Shown piece by piece: positions 33,581 through 42,891 of a DNA stretch of 64,000 nt. The stretch lies in the NCBI RefSeq assembly GCF_008704395.1, contig NZ_CP023695.1, forward strand, positions 1,488,001 to 1,552,000, written 5' to 3'. The position numbers and the translations under genes were made by a program. Source of the DNA: Streptomyces alboniger. GTDB lineage: Bacteria > Actinomycetota > Actinomycetes > Streptomycetales > Streptomycetaceae. The stretch's first letter is position 1, and each line of letters opens with the position of its first letter. The notes beneath the pieces were generated by a model. That model worked only from the letters and a program-made list of their open reading frames with translations, was not told where the DNA came from and did no database searches.

Positions 33581-35716
33581 TCAGCCGATTCCGGGGATGA
33601 GGGAGAGGAGTACGTCGATGATCTTGATGCCGATGAATGGGGCGACGAGTCCGCCGAGGCCGTAGACGGCGAGGTTGCGCCGGAGCATCCGGTCGGCGCT
33701 CATCGGCCGGTACCGCACGCCCTTCAGAGCCAGCGGCACCAGCGCGACGATGATCAGCGCGTTGAAGATCACCGCGGCGAGGATCGCGGACTCGGGGGAG
33801 GTCAGGCCCATGATGTTGAGCTTGTCCAGCGACGGGTACGCCACCGCGAACATGGCCGGGATGATCGCGAAGTACTTCGCGACGTCGTTGGCGATGGAGA
33901 ACGTCGTCAGCGCGCCCCGCGTGATGAGGAGTTGCTTGCCGATCTCGACGATCTCGATGAGCTTGGTCGGATTGGAGTCGAGGTCGACCATGTTGCCGGC
34001 CTCCTTGGCGGCGGAGGTGCCGGTGTTCATCGCCACGCCCACATCCGCCTGCGCGAGCGCCGGGGCGTCGTTCGTGCCGTCGCCCGTCATCGCCACCAGC
34101 TTGCCGCCGGCCTGCTCCCGCTTGATCAGCGCCATCTTGTCCTCGGGCGTGGCCTCGGCGAGGAAGTCGTCCACACCCGCCTCGTCCGCGATGGCCTTGG
34201 CGGTCAACGGGTTGTCGCCCGTGATCATCACGGTCTTGATGCCCATGCGGCGCAGCTCGTCGAAGCGCTCGCGCATGCCCTCCTTGACCACGTCCTTGAG
34301 GTGGATCACGCCGAGGACCCGGGCCCCCTGAGCGTCTTCCAGAGCCACCAGCAGCGGCGTGCCACCAGCCTGCGAAATGGTGTCGGTGAGTTCCTGGGCA
34401 TCCTTCGCGACCTCTCCCCCGCGCTCCTCGACCCAGGCGATGACCGAACCGGTCGCGCCCTTGCGGACCTTGCGGCCGTCCACGTCCACGCCCGACATGC
34501 GGGTCTGTGCCGTGAACGCCACCCACTCGGCGCCGGTCAGCTCGCCCTGGTGGCGCTCGCGCAGGCCGTACTTCTCCTTCGCGAGTACGACGATGGAGCG
34601 GCCCTCGGGTGTCTCGTCGGCCAGCGAGGAGAGCTGGGCGGCGTCGGCGACCTCCGCCGCCGTCGTCCCGGCGACGGGGACGAACTCCGCGGCCTGGCGG
34701 TTGCCCAGCGTGATCGTGCCGGTCTTGTCGAGAAGCAGCGTCGACACGTCGCCCGCGGCCTCTACCGCCCTGCCCGACATGGCGAGGACGTTGCGCTGCA
34801 CCAGGCGGTCCATGCCCGCGATGCCGATCGCGGAGAGCAGCGCGCCGATGGTGGTCGGGATGAGGCAGACGAGCAGGGCCGTCAGGACGATGAGGGAGGT
34901 CTGGTCGTCGGCCCCGGCATAGATCGCGAAGGGCTTCAGGGTCACCACCGCGAGCAGGAAGACGATGGTGAGGGACGCCAGGAGGATGTTCAGGGCTATC
35001 TCGTTGGGCGTCTTCTGGCGGGCCGCGCCCTCCACGAGGTTGATCATGCGGTCGATGAACGTCTCGCCGGGCTTCGTCGTGATCTTGATGACGATGCGGT
35101 CGGAGAGGACCTTCGTACCGCCCGTGACGGCGGAGCGGTCGCCGCCGGACTCGCGGATGACGGGGGCCGACTCGCCGGTGATGGCGGACTCGTCGACGGA
35201 GGCCACGCCCTCGACGACGTCACCGTCGCCGGGGATGATGTCGCCCGCCTCGCAGACCACCAGGTCGCCGACGCGCAGCTCGGTGCCGGGGACGTTCTCC
35301 TCGGCGTCGCCGGTCAGGCGGCGCGCGACGGTGTCGGTCTTGGCCTTGCGCAGCGTGTCCGCCTGCGCCTTGCCACGGCCCTCGGCGACGGCCTCCGCGA
35401 GGTTGGCGAAGAGCGTGGTCAGCCAGAGCCAGACGGTGATCGCCCAGCCGAACCAGTCCCCCGGGTCCAGAGCCGCGAGGACGGTGGTGACCACCGAGCC
35501 GATCAGGACCACGAACATGACCGGTGACTTGACCATGACGCGCGGGTGCAGCTTGCGCACGGCGTCGGGCAGGGACTTCAGCAGCTGGGCGGGGTCGAAG
35601 AGGCCCGCGCCGACCTTGCCCTCGCCGGCGGGCCGGTGTCCGACGGGCACGTCCGGGTGCGGGGCGGGGGTGGGGGCCGGTTCGTCGGTCCCGTACTTCT
35701 TCGTGTGTGTGCTCAT
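33581..35716 (-). CDS. kdpB: Potassium-transporting ATPase subunit B
   Basis: A 711-residue P-type ATPase that powers high-affinity K+ uptake by KdpFABC. Motifs: TGES (actuator, AITGESAPV), phosphorylated Asp330 in [10 protein letters not shown], and [19 protein letters not shown] in the P domain. The N-terminal 35 residues are Pro-rich and charged. The ATG overlaps the kdpA stop (ATGA); the open frame upstream inside kdpA is not coding. Confidence 0.97.
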   Translation of the reverse strand: MSTHTKKYGTDEPAPTPAPHPDVPVGHRPAGEGKVGAGLFDPAQLLKSLPDAVRKLHPRVMVKSPVMFVVLIGSVVTTVLAALDPGDWFGWAITVWLWLTTLFANLAEAVAEGRGKAQADTLRKAKTDTVARRLTGDAEENVPGTELRVGDLVVCEAGDIIPGDGDVVEGVASVDESAITGESAPVIRESGGDRSAVTGGTKVLSDRIVIKITTKPGETFIDRMINLVEGAARQKTPNEIALNILLASLTIVFLLAVVTLKPFAIYAGADDQTSLIVLTALLVCLIPTTIGALLSAIGIAGMDRLVQRNVLAMSGRAVEAAGDVSTLLLDKTGTITLGNRQAAEFVPVAGTTAAEVADAAQLSSLADETPEGRSIVVLAKEKYGLRERHQGELTGAEWVAFTAQTRMSGVDVDGRKVRKGATGSVIAWVEERGGEVAKDAQELTDTISQAGGTPLLVALEDAQGARVLGVIHLKDVVKEGMRERFDELRRMGIKTVMITGDNPLTAKAIADEAGVDDFLAEATPEDKMALIKREQAGGKLVAMTGDGTNDAPALAQADVGVAMNTGTSAAKEAGNMVDLDSNPTKLIEIVEIGKQLLITRGALTTFSIANDVAKYFAIIPAMFAVAYPSLDKLNIMGLTSPESAILAAVIFNALIIVALVPLALKGVRYRPMSADRMLRRNLAVYGLGGLVAPFIGIKIIDVLLSLIPGIG

Positions 35717-37377
35717 GACGCCAGCCCCTCGGCAAGCGGTCCCAGCGCGAGCGCGGGGAAGTAGGTCAGACCGGTGATGATCATGATCGTGCCGACCAGC
35801 AACCCGGTGAAGAGCGGTTTCTCGGTGCGCAGGGTGCCCGCGGTCTTGGGGACCGGAGTCTGCTCGGCCAGCGAACCGGCGAGCGCGAGGACGAACACCA
35901 TCGGCAGGAAGCGGCCGAGCAGCATGGCGAGCCCGATCGTGGTGTTGAACCAGTTCGTGTCCGCGCTCAGGCCGCCGAAGGCCGAGCCGTTGTTGTTGGC
36001 GCCGGACGTGAAGGCGTACAGGATCTCGGAGAAGCCGTGCGCCCCGGAGTTGAGCATCGAGTCCTTGGGCGTGGGCAGCGCCATCGACACGGCGGTGAAG
36101 CCGAGGACGAGCGCCGGGGTGACGAGGATGTAGCAGGCCGCCAGCTTGATCTCGCGGGTGCCGATCTTCTTGCCCAGGTACTCCGGTGTACGGCCGACCA
36201 TCAGGCCCGCGATGAACACCGCGATGATCGCCATGATGAGCATGCCGTAGAGGCCGGAGCCGGTGCCGCCGGGGGCGATCTCGCCGAGCTGCATGCCGAG
36301 CAGCTCGATGCCGCCGCCGAAGCCGGTGTAGGAGGAGTGGAAGGAGTTCACGGCGCCGGTGGAGGTGAGCGTGGTGGCCACCGCGAAGATCGACGAGCCG
36401 CCGATCCCGAAGCGGGTCTCCTTGCCCTCCATCGCCCCGCCGGCCAGGTCGAACGCCGGGCCGCCGTGGTGGAACTCGGTCCACATCATCAGCGCGGTGA
36501 AGCCGAGCCAGATCGTCGCCATCGTGGCGAGGATCGCGTAGCCCTGCCTGAGGGAGCCGGTCATCCTGCCGAAGGTGCGGGTCAGCGCGAAGGGGATGAC
36601 GAGGATCAGGAAGATCTCGAAGAGGTTCGAGATCGGGTTGGGGTTCTCGAAGGGGTGGGCGGAGTTGGCGTTGAAGTAGCCGCCGCCGTTCGTGCCCAGC
36701 TCCTTGATGACCTCCTGGGAGGCGATCGCGCCGCCGTTCCACTGCTGGCTGCCGCCGAGGAACTGGCCGACCTCGTGGATCCCGGCGAAGTTCTGGAGGG
36801 CGCCGCAGGCGACCAGGACGAGCGCGCCGAGCACGGAGACCGGCAGGAGGATGCGGACGACGCCGCGCACCAGGTCGGCCCAGAAGTTGCCCAGCTCACC
36901 GGTGCGGGAGCGGGCGAAGCCGCGTACGAGTGCCACCGCCACGGCGATCCCCACCGCCGCCGAGACGAAGTTCTGTACGGCGAGCCCGGCGGTCTGCACG
37001 ACGTGGCCCATGGCCTGCTCGCCGGAGTACGACTGCCAGTTGGTGTTCGCCACGAACGAGGCCGCGGTGTTGAAGGCCTGGTCCGGGTCGATGGACGTGA
37101 AGCCGAGCGAGCCGGGCAGCGAGCCCTGGAGCCGCTGGAGCAGGTAGAGGAAGAGGACGCCGGCCGCGGAGAAGGCGAGGACGCCGCGCAGGTACGCGGT
37201 CCAGCGCATCTCGGCGTCGGGGTCGGCGCCGATGGCCTTGTAGATCCACTTTTCGGCGCGCAGGTGTTTCTTCGAACTGTAGACGCGGGCCATGTAGTCG
37301 CCGAGAGGGCGGTACGCCAGGGCGAGGGCCGCGATCAGGGCGAGCAGCTGGAGCACGCCGGCAAGGACGGGGCTCAT
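35713..37377 (-). CDS. kdpA: Potassium-transporting ATPase subunit A
   Basis: A 554-residue channel-like subunit of KdpFABC with about ten membrane segments and pore loops typical of the SKT superfamily ([48 protein letters not shown]). It binds and selects K+ on the outer side. It lies 8 bases after kdpF and overlaps kdpB. No kdpD/kdpE sensor genes are in the window. Confidence 0.97.
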   Translation of the reverse strand: MSPVLAGVLQLLALIAALALAYRPLGDYMARVYSSKKHLRAEKWIYKAIGADPDAEMRWTAYLRGVLAFSAAGVLFLYLLQRLQGSLPGSLGFTSIDPDQAFNTAASFVANTNWQSYSGEQAMGHVVQTAGLAVQNFVSAAVGIAVAVALVRGFARSRTGELGNFWADLVRGVVRILLPVSVLGALVLVACGALQNFAGIHEVGQFLGGSQQWNGGAIASQEVIKELGTNGGGYFNANSAHPFENPNPISNLFEIFLILVIPFALTRTFGRMTGSLRQGYAILATMATIWLGFTALMMWTEFHHGGPAFDLAGGAMEGKETRFGIGGSSIFAVATTLTSTGAVNSFHSSYTGFGGGIELLGMQLGEIAPGGTGSGLYGMLIMAIIAVFIAGLMVGRTPEYLGKKIGTREIKLAACYILVTPALVLGFTAVSMALPTPKDSMLNSGAHGFSEILYAFTSGANNNGSAFGGLSADTNWFNTTIGLAMLLGRFLPMVFVLALAGSLAEQTPVPKTAGTLRTEKPLFTGLLVGTIMIITGLTYFPALALGPLAEGLAS

Positions 37378-37385
37378 ATCCGTAC

Positions 37386-37475
37386 TCAGAACCTCTCCGG
37401 AAAGACGAGGGCGAGGACGAGATAGCCCAGGAGGGCGACGGCCACGATCAGGCCGACGACGTTCTCGGCGGTCAC
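37386..37475 (-). CDS. kdpF: KdpF, small subunit of the Kdp ATPase
   Basis: A 29-residue single-helix membrane peptide starting [17 protein letters not shown] and ending LVFPERF, the normal KdpF length and pattern; it stabilises the Kdp complex. It starts at GTG 37475, overlapping the TGA of the preceding 27-residue ORF by GTGA, and stops 8 bases before kdpA. Confidence 0.9.
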   Translation of the reverse strand: MTAENVVGLIVAVALLGYLVLALVFPERF

Positions 37476-37555
37476 AGCTTCGTCACCCCCTTGGCGACAA
37501 GTGCCACCAGCGCGAAGACCGCGATCGTGGTGGCGACGAAGGCCAGGTCGGCCAT
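37472..37555 (-). CDS. 27-residue single-helix membrane peptide before kdpF
   Basis: An ORF of 28 codons ([20 protein letters not shown] then a basic AKGVTKL end) with a strong AGGAG 6 bases before its ATG and a stop overlapping the kdpF start, so kdpF translation should depend on it. It has one hydrophobic helix and a positive end. It is not KdpF, which follows, but has the same architecture. It may be a second small Kdp subunit or a regulator; I know no name for it. Confidence 0.7.
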   Translation of the reverse strand: MADLAFVATTIAVFALVALVAKGVTKL

Positions 37556-37592
37556 CGTGAGCTCCTGAAGGAAGTGGATGGATGAACTACTT

Positions 37593-37678
37593 GGTCTGAC
37601 GGTTAGAGGAAACCCCTGCTCAGACCGTTTTCAGCCGCTGTTGACGCCGTCCATACGGCGTCAAGAGGCGTCTTGACG
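37593..37678 (-). promoter_or_regulatory. kdp leader with overlapping inverted repeats
   Basis: On the - strand: CGTCAAGA-CGCC-TCTTGACG (37678-37659), then TTGACGCCGT-ATGG-ACGGCGTCAA (37664-37641), which share the middle arm so only one can pair at a time, then GGTCTGA ... TCAGACC (37626-37593). The block lies between the kimA-like gene and the 27-residue ORF. It may be an attenuator-like RNA or a multi-site operator; the transcription start is unknown. Confidence 0.5.
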
Positions 37679-37703
37679 GGTCTCTTACGAATCGGCCGGT
37701 CTC

Positions 37704-39545
37704 CTAGGAGAGCCGGAAGCGCAGGCGGCAGATCGCGGCGTCGGTGTCCCTGCGCACCGCGTGGGCCACCACCGCGCCGCGCTGGTTCTGCAGGACGCGC
37801 TGCCAGGCGCGGGCGGGCTCGACCTCGGGGATCAGGACGGTGACGCGCGTGCCGGGCTCGGTGGCCTCGATGCCGCGTACGTACGCCGCGACGGGGCGGC
37901 CGAGGGTGCGTCGGGCGGAGGGCAGGCGGATCAGGTGGACGCCCGGGTTCCACAGCGCCCAGTCCCGCTCCAGGGCCTCGGCCTGGGCGCGGTCCTCCGG
38001 GTCGGCGTGGCAGACGGTCACCGCGCGCACCTCGTCACCCAGCGACACGGCGGCGGTCAGTGCCTCGCTGGTGAGCCGGGACAGGGAGGAGACGGGCACG
38101 ACGACCAAGGAGCGGGCGCGGCGCGGGCAGTCCGGGACGCGGCCGAGGCCCAGGCGTTCACCGATCCCGCTATAGGCGCGGTGGACCGTCTCGAAGGCGG
38201 CGACGAGCAGCGGCAGGGCGACGACGATCAGCCAGGCGCCGTCGTGGAACTTGGTGGCGGTGACGACGACCGCGCTCACCCCCGTGAGGAGCGCGCCGAG
38301 GCCGTTGAGTGCTGCCTTGCCGCGCCACCGGGGGCCGCGCTCGTGGCGCCAGTGCACGACCATGCCGGTCTGCGCGAGGGTGAAGCCGACGAAGACGCCG
38401 ATCGCGAAGAGCGGGACGAGGGTGTTGGTGTCGCCGCCGGACAGGACGAGCAGGGCGGCGGAGACCCCGGCGAGGGTGAGGACTCCGTGCCGGTGGACCT
38501 GGCGGTCGGCCTTAAGGGCGAAGACGTGCGGCAGGAAGTTGTCGCGGGCCAGCAGTTTCAGGAGGACCGGGAGGCCGCCGAAGGAGGTGTTCGCGGAGAG
38601 GGCGAGCAGGGTCATCGTCGCGAACTGGACTACGTAGAAGGCCCAGTTGTGGCCGAGGGAGGCGTCCGCGAGCTGGGCGAGGACAGTGACGCCTTCGACC
38701 GGCTGGAGGTGGAAGCGGGAGATCAGCACGGCGAGGCCGGTCAGCATCACGCCGAGTACGGCGCCGAGGGCGATCTCGGCGTGCTGGGCACGCTTGGCGC
38801 GCGGGGCGCGGAAGGACGGCACGGCGTTGGCGATGGCCTCGACGCCGGTCAGTGCGGAACAGCCGGAGGCGAAGGCCTTCAGCAGGAGCAGGGCGCCGAC
38901 GGTGGTGGCGTTGTCCGCGAGGACCGAGGCGTGGCCCTGGGCGGCCTCGGTACTGACCGGGGCGGAGCGGAGGAGGCCGACGACGACGAGGGTGAGCATC
39001 GCGAGGACGAAGACCGCGGTCGGCGCGATGAAGGCCTTCGCGGAGTCGGCGATGCCGCGCAGGTTGACGGCGGTCATCAGGGCGAGGACGGCGAGGCAGA
39101 TCCACAGCCGGTCGCCGTACAGCCCGGGGAAGGCCGAGGTGAGGGCGGCGACGCCCGCGGTGACGGCGACCGCGACGTTCAGGACGTAGTCGAGGACCAG
39201 GGAGGCGGCGGCCACCAGGGACGCCCGGCGGCCGAGGTGGGCCCTGGCCACGGCGTAGGAGCCGCCGCCGTCGGGGAAGGCGGCGATGACCTGGCGGTAG
39301 GAGGCGACGAGGACCGCGAGCAGGGCGGCGATGGCGAGGGTCACCGGCAGGGTGAAGCCGAGACCGTGGCCTCCGGCGGCGGCCAGGACGAGGACGATCG
39401 CCTCGGGGCCGTACGCGACGGAGGCCATCGCGTCCAGGGAGAGCGCGGCGAGGCCGGTGACCGCCGTGAGCCGGTGGCGTTCGCCGGTGTCGGGCGGCTC
39501 CTCGTCGCGGGCGGCGGTCTCCGGCTCGGCCGTCAGGGCGGACAT
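37704..39545 (-). CDS. KimA-like APC-superfamily potassium importer
   Basis: A 613-residue permease with about 12 membrane segments (about 27-455) and a C-terminal cytoplasmic domain (about 480-613). Conserved stretches LSLDAMASVAYGPEAIVLVL, KAFASGCSALTGVEAIANAV and PLFAIGVFVGFTLAQTGMVV match my memory of Bacillus subtilis KimA, a K+/H+ symporter controlled by c-di-AMP through its C-terminal domain. An amino-acid permease role is the alternative, but the place beside kdpFABC favours K+. AAGGAG lies about 8 bases before the ATG. Same strand as kdp with a 148-base gap. Confidence 0.8.
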   Translation of the reverse strand: MSALTAEPETAARDEEPPDTGERHRLTAVTGLAALSLDAMASVAYGPEAIVLVLAAAGGHGLGFTLPVTLAIAALLAVLVASYRQVIAAFPDGGGSYAVARAHLGRRASLVAAASLVLDYVLNVAVAVTAGVAALTSAFPGLYGDRLWICLAVLALMTAVNLRGIADSAKAFIAPTAVFVLAMLTLVVVGLLRSAPVSTEAAQGHASVLADNATTVGALLLLKAFASGCSALTGVEAIANAVPSFRAPRAKRAQHAEIALGAVLGVMLTGLAVLISRFHLQPVEGVTVLAQLADASLGHNWAFYVVQFATMTLLALSANTSFGGLPVLLKLLARDNFLPHVFALKADRQVHRHGVLTLAGVSAALLVLSGGDTNTLVPLFAIGVFVGFTLAQTGMVVHWRHERGPRWRGKAALNGLGALLTGVSAVVVTATKFHDGAWLIVVALPLLVAAFETVHRAYSGIGERLGLGRVPDCPRRARSLVVVPVSSLSRLTSEALTAAVSLGDEVRAVTVCHADPEDRAQAEALERDWALWNPGVHLIRLPSARRTLGRPVAAYVRGIEATEPGTRVTVLIPEVEPARAWQRVLQNQRGAVVAHAVRRDTDAAICRLRFRLS

Positions 39546-39698
39546 GCGCGTGCTCCTTCGTGATCCCGGCGAGCGGAGGTGCTCGACGCGGGCGGGTGCG
39601 CTCAGGTTCTGTCCGGTTCCTGTCGGCCGTGCCGTTCCCTAGCGCGTTCTTCGCGCTGAAGTGCCTGGTCTTCGCGGGATCTTGACGGCAGGGTGTTC

Positions 39699-40145
39699 TC
39701 AGGTCAGCGCGTGCCCCGTCGTCGCGTCCACATGGTCCGGGATCTCCTCGTGGCGGTCGCCGACGGTCGGCGTGCCGGTGGGCTCGAAGAGCAGGATGCG
39801 GGCGCCGTCCGGGGCGGAGGGCTTGTGTTCGGTGCCGCGCGGGACCGTGAAGACCGAGCCCCGCGGGAGGGTGACCCTGCGCTCGCCCGCGGGTTCGCGC
39901 AGGTCGATGTGGAGTTCGCCGCCGAGCACGAGGAAGAACTCGTCGGTGTCGTCGTGGACGTGCCAGAGGTGTTCGCCCTCGACCTTGGTCACGCGTACGT
40001 CGTAGTCGTTGACGGTGGTGACGATGCGGGGGCTCCACAGGGCGTCGAACGAGGCGAGTGCCCGGTCGAGGTCGATGGGCCGGTCCGGGGTGAGCGCCTG
40101 TCCGGCGGGGAAAGGCTGGTCGGCGGTGTGCGCTTCGGTGGTCAT
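39699..40145 (-). CDS. Cupin-domain protein
   Basis: A 148-residue single cupin. Motif 1 is HLWHVHDDTDEFFLVLGGEL (His/His/Glu metal ligands), motif 2 is PRGTEHKPSAP. Such proteins are isomerases, dioxygenases or sensors; nothing here fixes the role. It is divergent from the GlxA-type regulator with a 52-base gap flanked by CATATG on both sides, so that regulator may control it. Confidence 0.82.
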   Translation of the reverse strand: MTTEAHTADQPFPAGQALTPDRPIDLDRALASFDALWSPRIVTTVNDYDVRVTKVEGEHLWHVHDDTDEFFLVLGGELHIDLREPAGERRVTLPRGSVFTVPRGTEHKPSAPDGARILLFEPTGTPTVGDRHEEIPDHVDATTGHALT

Positions 40146-40197
40146 ATGGTGATCCTCGGCCGTGACGGGCGGCCCCCGCGAGTGCTAGAAATCGCAT

Positions 40198-41247
40198 ATG
40201 GCGCAAGAATCCTCGCATCACCACCGCGTCGTCGTCATCGTCGACGAGAACTCCAACCCCTTCGAACTGGGCTGCGCGACCGAGGTGTTCGGGCTGCGCA
40301 GGCCGGAACTGGGCCGCGAGCTGTACGACTTCGTGCTGTGCTCCCCCACTCCGGCCACCGTGATGCGGGACGGGTTCTTCACGCTCACCGGGGTCGCGGG
40401 GCTCGACGCGGCCGACACCGCGGACACGCTGATCGTGCCCAACCGGCCGGACACCGAGGTGCCACGGCGGCCCGCCGTCCTGGACGCGGTCCGGCGGGCG
40501 CACGCGCGCGGCGCCCGGCTGGTGGGTTTCTGCAGCGGGGCGTTCACCCTCGCCGAGGCCGGGGTGCTGGACGGCCGCAGGGCCACCGCGCACTGGCAGT
40601 GGGCCGACTCCTTCCGGGAGCGCTTTCCGGCTGTGCGGCTCGAACCGGACGTGCTCTTCGTCGACGACGGTGACATCCTCACCGCCGCGGGCAGCTCGGC
40701 CGCGCTGGATCTGGGCCTGCACCTCGTGCGCCGCGACCACGGGGCGGAGGTCGCCAACTCCGTGAGCAGGCGGCTCGTGTTCGCCGCTCACCGGGACGGC
40801 GGGCAGCGGCAGTTCGTGGAGCGCCCGGTGCCCGACGTGCCGGACCTCTCGCTGGCTCCCCTCCTCGCGTGGGCGCAGGAGCGCCTCGGCGAACCGGCCG
40901 CGCCAGGAGCGGACTGGACGGGCCCCCTCACCGTGGCCGGGCTCGCGGCCCACGCCGGCGTCAGCCCGGCGACACTGCACCGCCGCTTCCGTACGGAGCT
41001 GGGAACCACCCCGCTGGCCTGGCTGACCGGTGAGCGGGTGGCCCTGGCCTGCCGCCTCATCGAGCGCGGCGAGGAACGCCTCGACGTGGTCGCGCGGCGC
41101 AGCGGCCTCGGCACCGCCGCCAATCTGCGGGCCAGGCTGCGCCGGGAGACGGGGCTCAGCCCGTCCGACTACCGGCGCAGGTTCGGGCCCGGCGGGCCTC
41201 CGGCGGCTGGCCGGATCCCGGCTGCCGCCGCGGCCCGCACCCCGTGA
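40198..41247 (+). CDS. GlxA-family AraC-type regulator
   Basis: A 349-residue regulator with an N-terminal DJ-1/PfpI-like domain (about 10-190; nucleophile-elbow segment GFCSGAFTLAEAG with Cys112) and a C-terminal AraC double helix-turn-helix (about 225-330, with LAAHAGVSPATLHRRFRTEL and GLGTAANLRARLRRETGLSP). The ligand is unknown. It may regulate the divergent cupin gene or the ThDP enzyme gene 72 bases downstream. Confidence 0.9.
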   Translation: MAQESSHHHRVVVIVDENSNPFELGCATEVFGLRRPELGRELYDFVLCSPTPATVMRDGFFTLTGVAGLDAADTADTLIVPNRPDTEVPRRPAVLDAVRRAHARGARLVGFCSGAFTLAEAGVLDGRRATAHWQWADSFRERFPAVRLEPDVLFVDDGDILTAAGSSAALDLGLHLVRRDHGAEVANSVSRRLVFAAHRDGGQRQFVERPVPDVPDLSLAPLLAWAQERLGEPAAPGADWTGPLTVAGLAAHAGVSPATLHRRFRTELGTTPLAWLTGERVALACRLIERGEERLDVVARRSGLGTAANLRARLRRETGLSPSDYRRRFGPGGPPAAGRIPAAAAARTP

Positions 41248-41319
41248 AGACTGGCCTCTCGCACGCACCGGGCGCCGGCGCCCCCGCGCGCCCTCGCCAC
41301 CGAGCAGAGGCGGAACGCC

Positions 41320-42891
41320 ATGCCGAACGGAGCGCAGATCCTGATCGACGGCCTCGTGGACGGGGGCGTCCGCGTGTGCTTCGCCAACCCCGGCACCTCC
41401 GAGATGCACTTCGTGGCCGCCCTCGACGAGGCTCCGCGGCTGCGGCCCGTGCTCTGCCTCTTCGAAGGCGTGGCCACGGGCGCCGCCGACGGGTACGGGC
41501 GGATGACCGGGCGCCCCGCGTGCACGCTGCTGCACCTGGGGCCGGGCCTCGCGGGCGGCCTGCCCAATCTGCACAACGCGCGGCGGGCCGCGACACCCCT
41601 CGTCAACGTCGTCGGCGACCACGCCCTGCGCCACAAACGGCTGGACGCGCCCCTGGAGTCCGACATCGGGGCGCTCGCGGGCACGGTCTCGGCCTGGACG
41701 CGGCGTACGTATCACGCCACCGAACTCGCCGGTGACGTCGCGCAGGCCGTGGCCGCGGCGACCGGGCCGCCCGGGTCGATCGCGACGCTGGTCGTACCGG
41801 CCGACGTGTCCTGGTCGGAGGCGGCCGCGCCGCCCGCCGCCGTGCCCGCCGCCGCGCGGCGCGGCCTCGTGTCGGTGGACGCGGTGACGGGCGCGGCCGA
41901 TGCCCTGCGCTCCGGTGAGGGCGTCGCCCTGCTGCTCGGCGGGGAGGCCGCGCGCGGGGCCGCTCTGGTGGCCGCGGGCCGGGTGGCGGCGGCCACGGGC
42001 GCCAAGCTGCTGTGCGAGACGTTCCCGGCCCGCCTGGAGCGCGGCGCGGGTCGGCCGGCCGTCGAGCGCCTCGCCTACTTCGCGTCCGGCGCGCAGCGTC
42101 AACTGGCGGGCGTACGGCACCTGGTGCTCGCCGGGGCGGCCTCGCCGGTGACCTTCTTCGCCTATCCCGGCCAGGGTGGCGCTCTGGTGCCCGAGGGGTG
42201 CGCGGTGCATACGCTCACGGTGGGCGCGGAGGACGTGACGTCGGCGCTCGAAGGGCTCGCCGAGGTGGTGGGGCCCGGCCCCTCCCCCGTACGGGAAGAG
42301 GTGGTGCGGCCCGCGCTGCCGTCCGGTGAGCTGACCGCCGAGTCGGCGGCCGCCGTGATCGGGGCGCTGCTCCCGGAGGGTGCCGTCGTCGTCGACGAGG
42401 CCAACACCTCGGGCATCTGGCTGCCCGGCGCGACGGCCGAGGCGCCGCCGCACGACTGGCTGACGCTGACCGGCGGTTCGATGGGGCAGGGCCTGCCGCT
42501 CTCGGTGGGCGCGGCGGTGGCCTGCCCCGGCCGGCCCGTGCTGGCGCTGGTGGGGGACGGCGCCGCGATGTACACACCGCAGGCGCTGTGGACGCAGGCC
42601 AGGGAGGGCCTCGACGTCACGACGGTCGTCTTCGACAACCGCTCGTACGCGATCCTGCATCTGGAGCTGGGGGCGGCGCTGGGCCCGGAACAGGGTGCGG
42701 CGGGCGGGGCCCGGGCCCGGCGCCTCCTCGACCTCTCCCATCCCGCCCTGGACTTCGTGTCGCTGGCGCGCGGGATGGGCGTCCCCGCCGAACGGGCCAC
42801 CACGGCGGAGGAGTTCGCGGCGTCCCTGAAGAGGGGGTTCGCGGAGCCGGGGCCGTTCCTCGTCGACTGCGCGGTGCCGGCGCCGGTGTGA
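41320..42891 (+). CDS. Thiamine-diphosphate enzyme of the acetolactate synthase/benzoylformate decarboxylase group
   Basis: A 523-residue ThDP enzyme. The PYR-domain Glu49 in VLCLFEGVATGAADGYGRM, a central domain, and the ThDP/Mg motif GDGAAMYTPQALWTQAREGL with the closing DN at about 413-440 are present. It is shorter than acetolactate synthase and lacks the usual FAD-contact features I expect, so a 2-oxo-acid decarboxylase or carboligase is likelier than branched-chain synthesis. Its TGA abuts the convergent stop of the next gene with zero spacing (TGATCA carries both stops). Confidence 0.82.
   Translation: MPNGAQILIDGLVDGGVRVCFANPGTSEMHFVAALDEAPRLRPVLCLFEGVATGAADGYGRMTGRPACTLLHLGPGLAGGLPNLHNARRAATPLVNVVGDHALRHKRLDAPLESDIGALAGTVSAWTRRTYHATELAGDVAQAVAAATGPPGSIATLVVPADVSWSEAAAPPAAVPAAARRGLVSVDAVTGAADALRSGEGVALLLGGEAARGAALVAAGRVAAATGAKLLCETFPARLERGAGRPAVERLAYFASGAQRQLAGVRHLVLAGAASPVTFFAYPGQGGALVPEGCAVHTLTVGAEDVTSALEGLAEVVGPGPSPVREEVVRPALPSGELTAESAAAVIGALLPEGAVVVDEANTSGIWLPGATAEAPPHDWLTLTGGSMGQGLPLSVGAAVACPGRPVLALVGDGAAMYTPQALWTQAREGLDVTTVVFDNRSYAILHLELGAALGPEQGAAGGARARRLLDLSHPALDFVSLARGMGVPAERATTAEEFAASLKRGFAEPGPFLVDCAVPAPV

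Noticed and set aside
33581..36742. Longer kdpB frame beginning inside kdpA
   Set aside because: The first part is an out-of-frame reading of kdpA; KdpB begins at ATG 35716, overlapping the kdpA stop.
38512..42741. A 1409-residue open frame on the - strand
   Set aside because: It crosses the cupin, regulator and ThDP genes antisense and the KimA-like gene out of frame, and translates to Arg/Pro/Gly-rich low-complexity sequence; a shadow of third-position GC bias.
41320..42891. Calling the ThDP enzyme acetolactate synthase IlvB
   Set aside because: It is short, has no small-subunit gene beside it and is not near ilv genes; the wider family name is safer.
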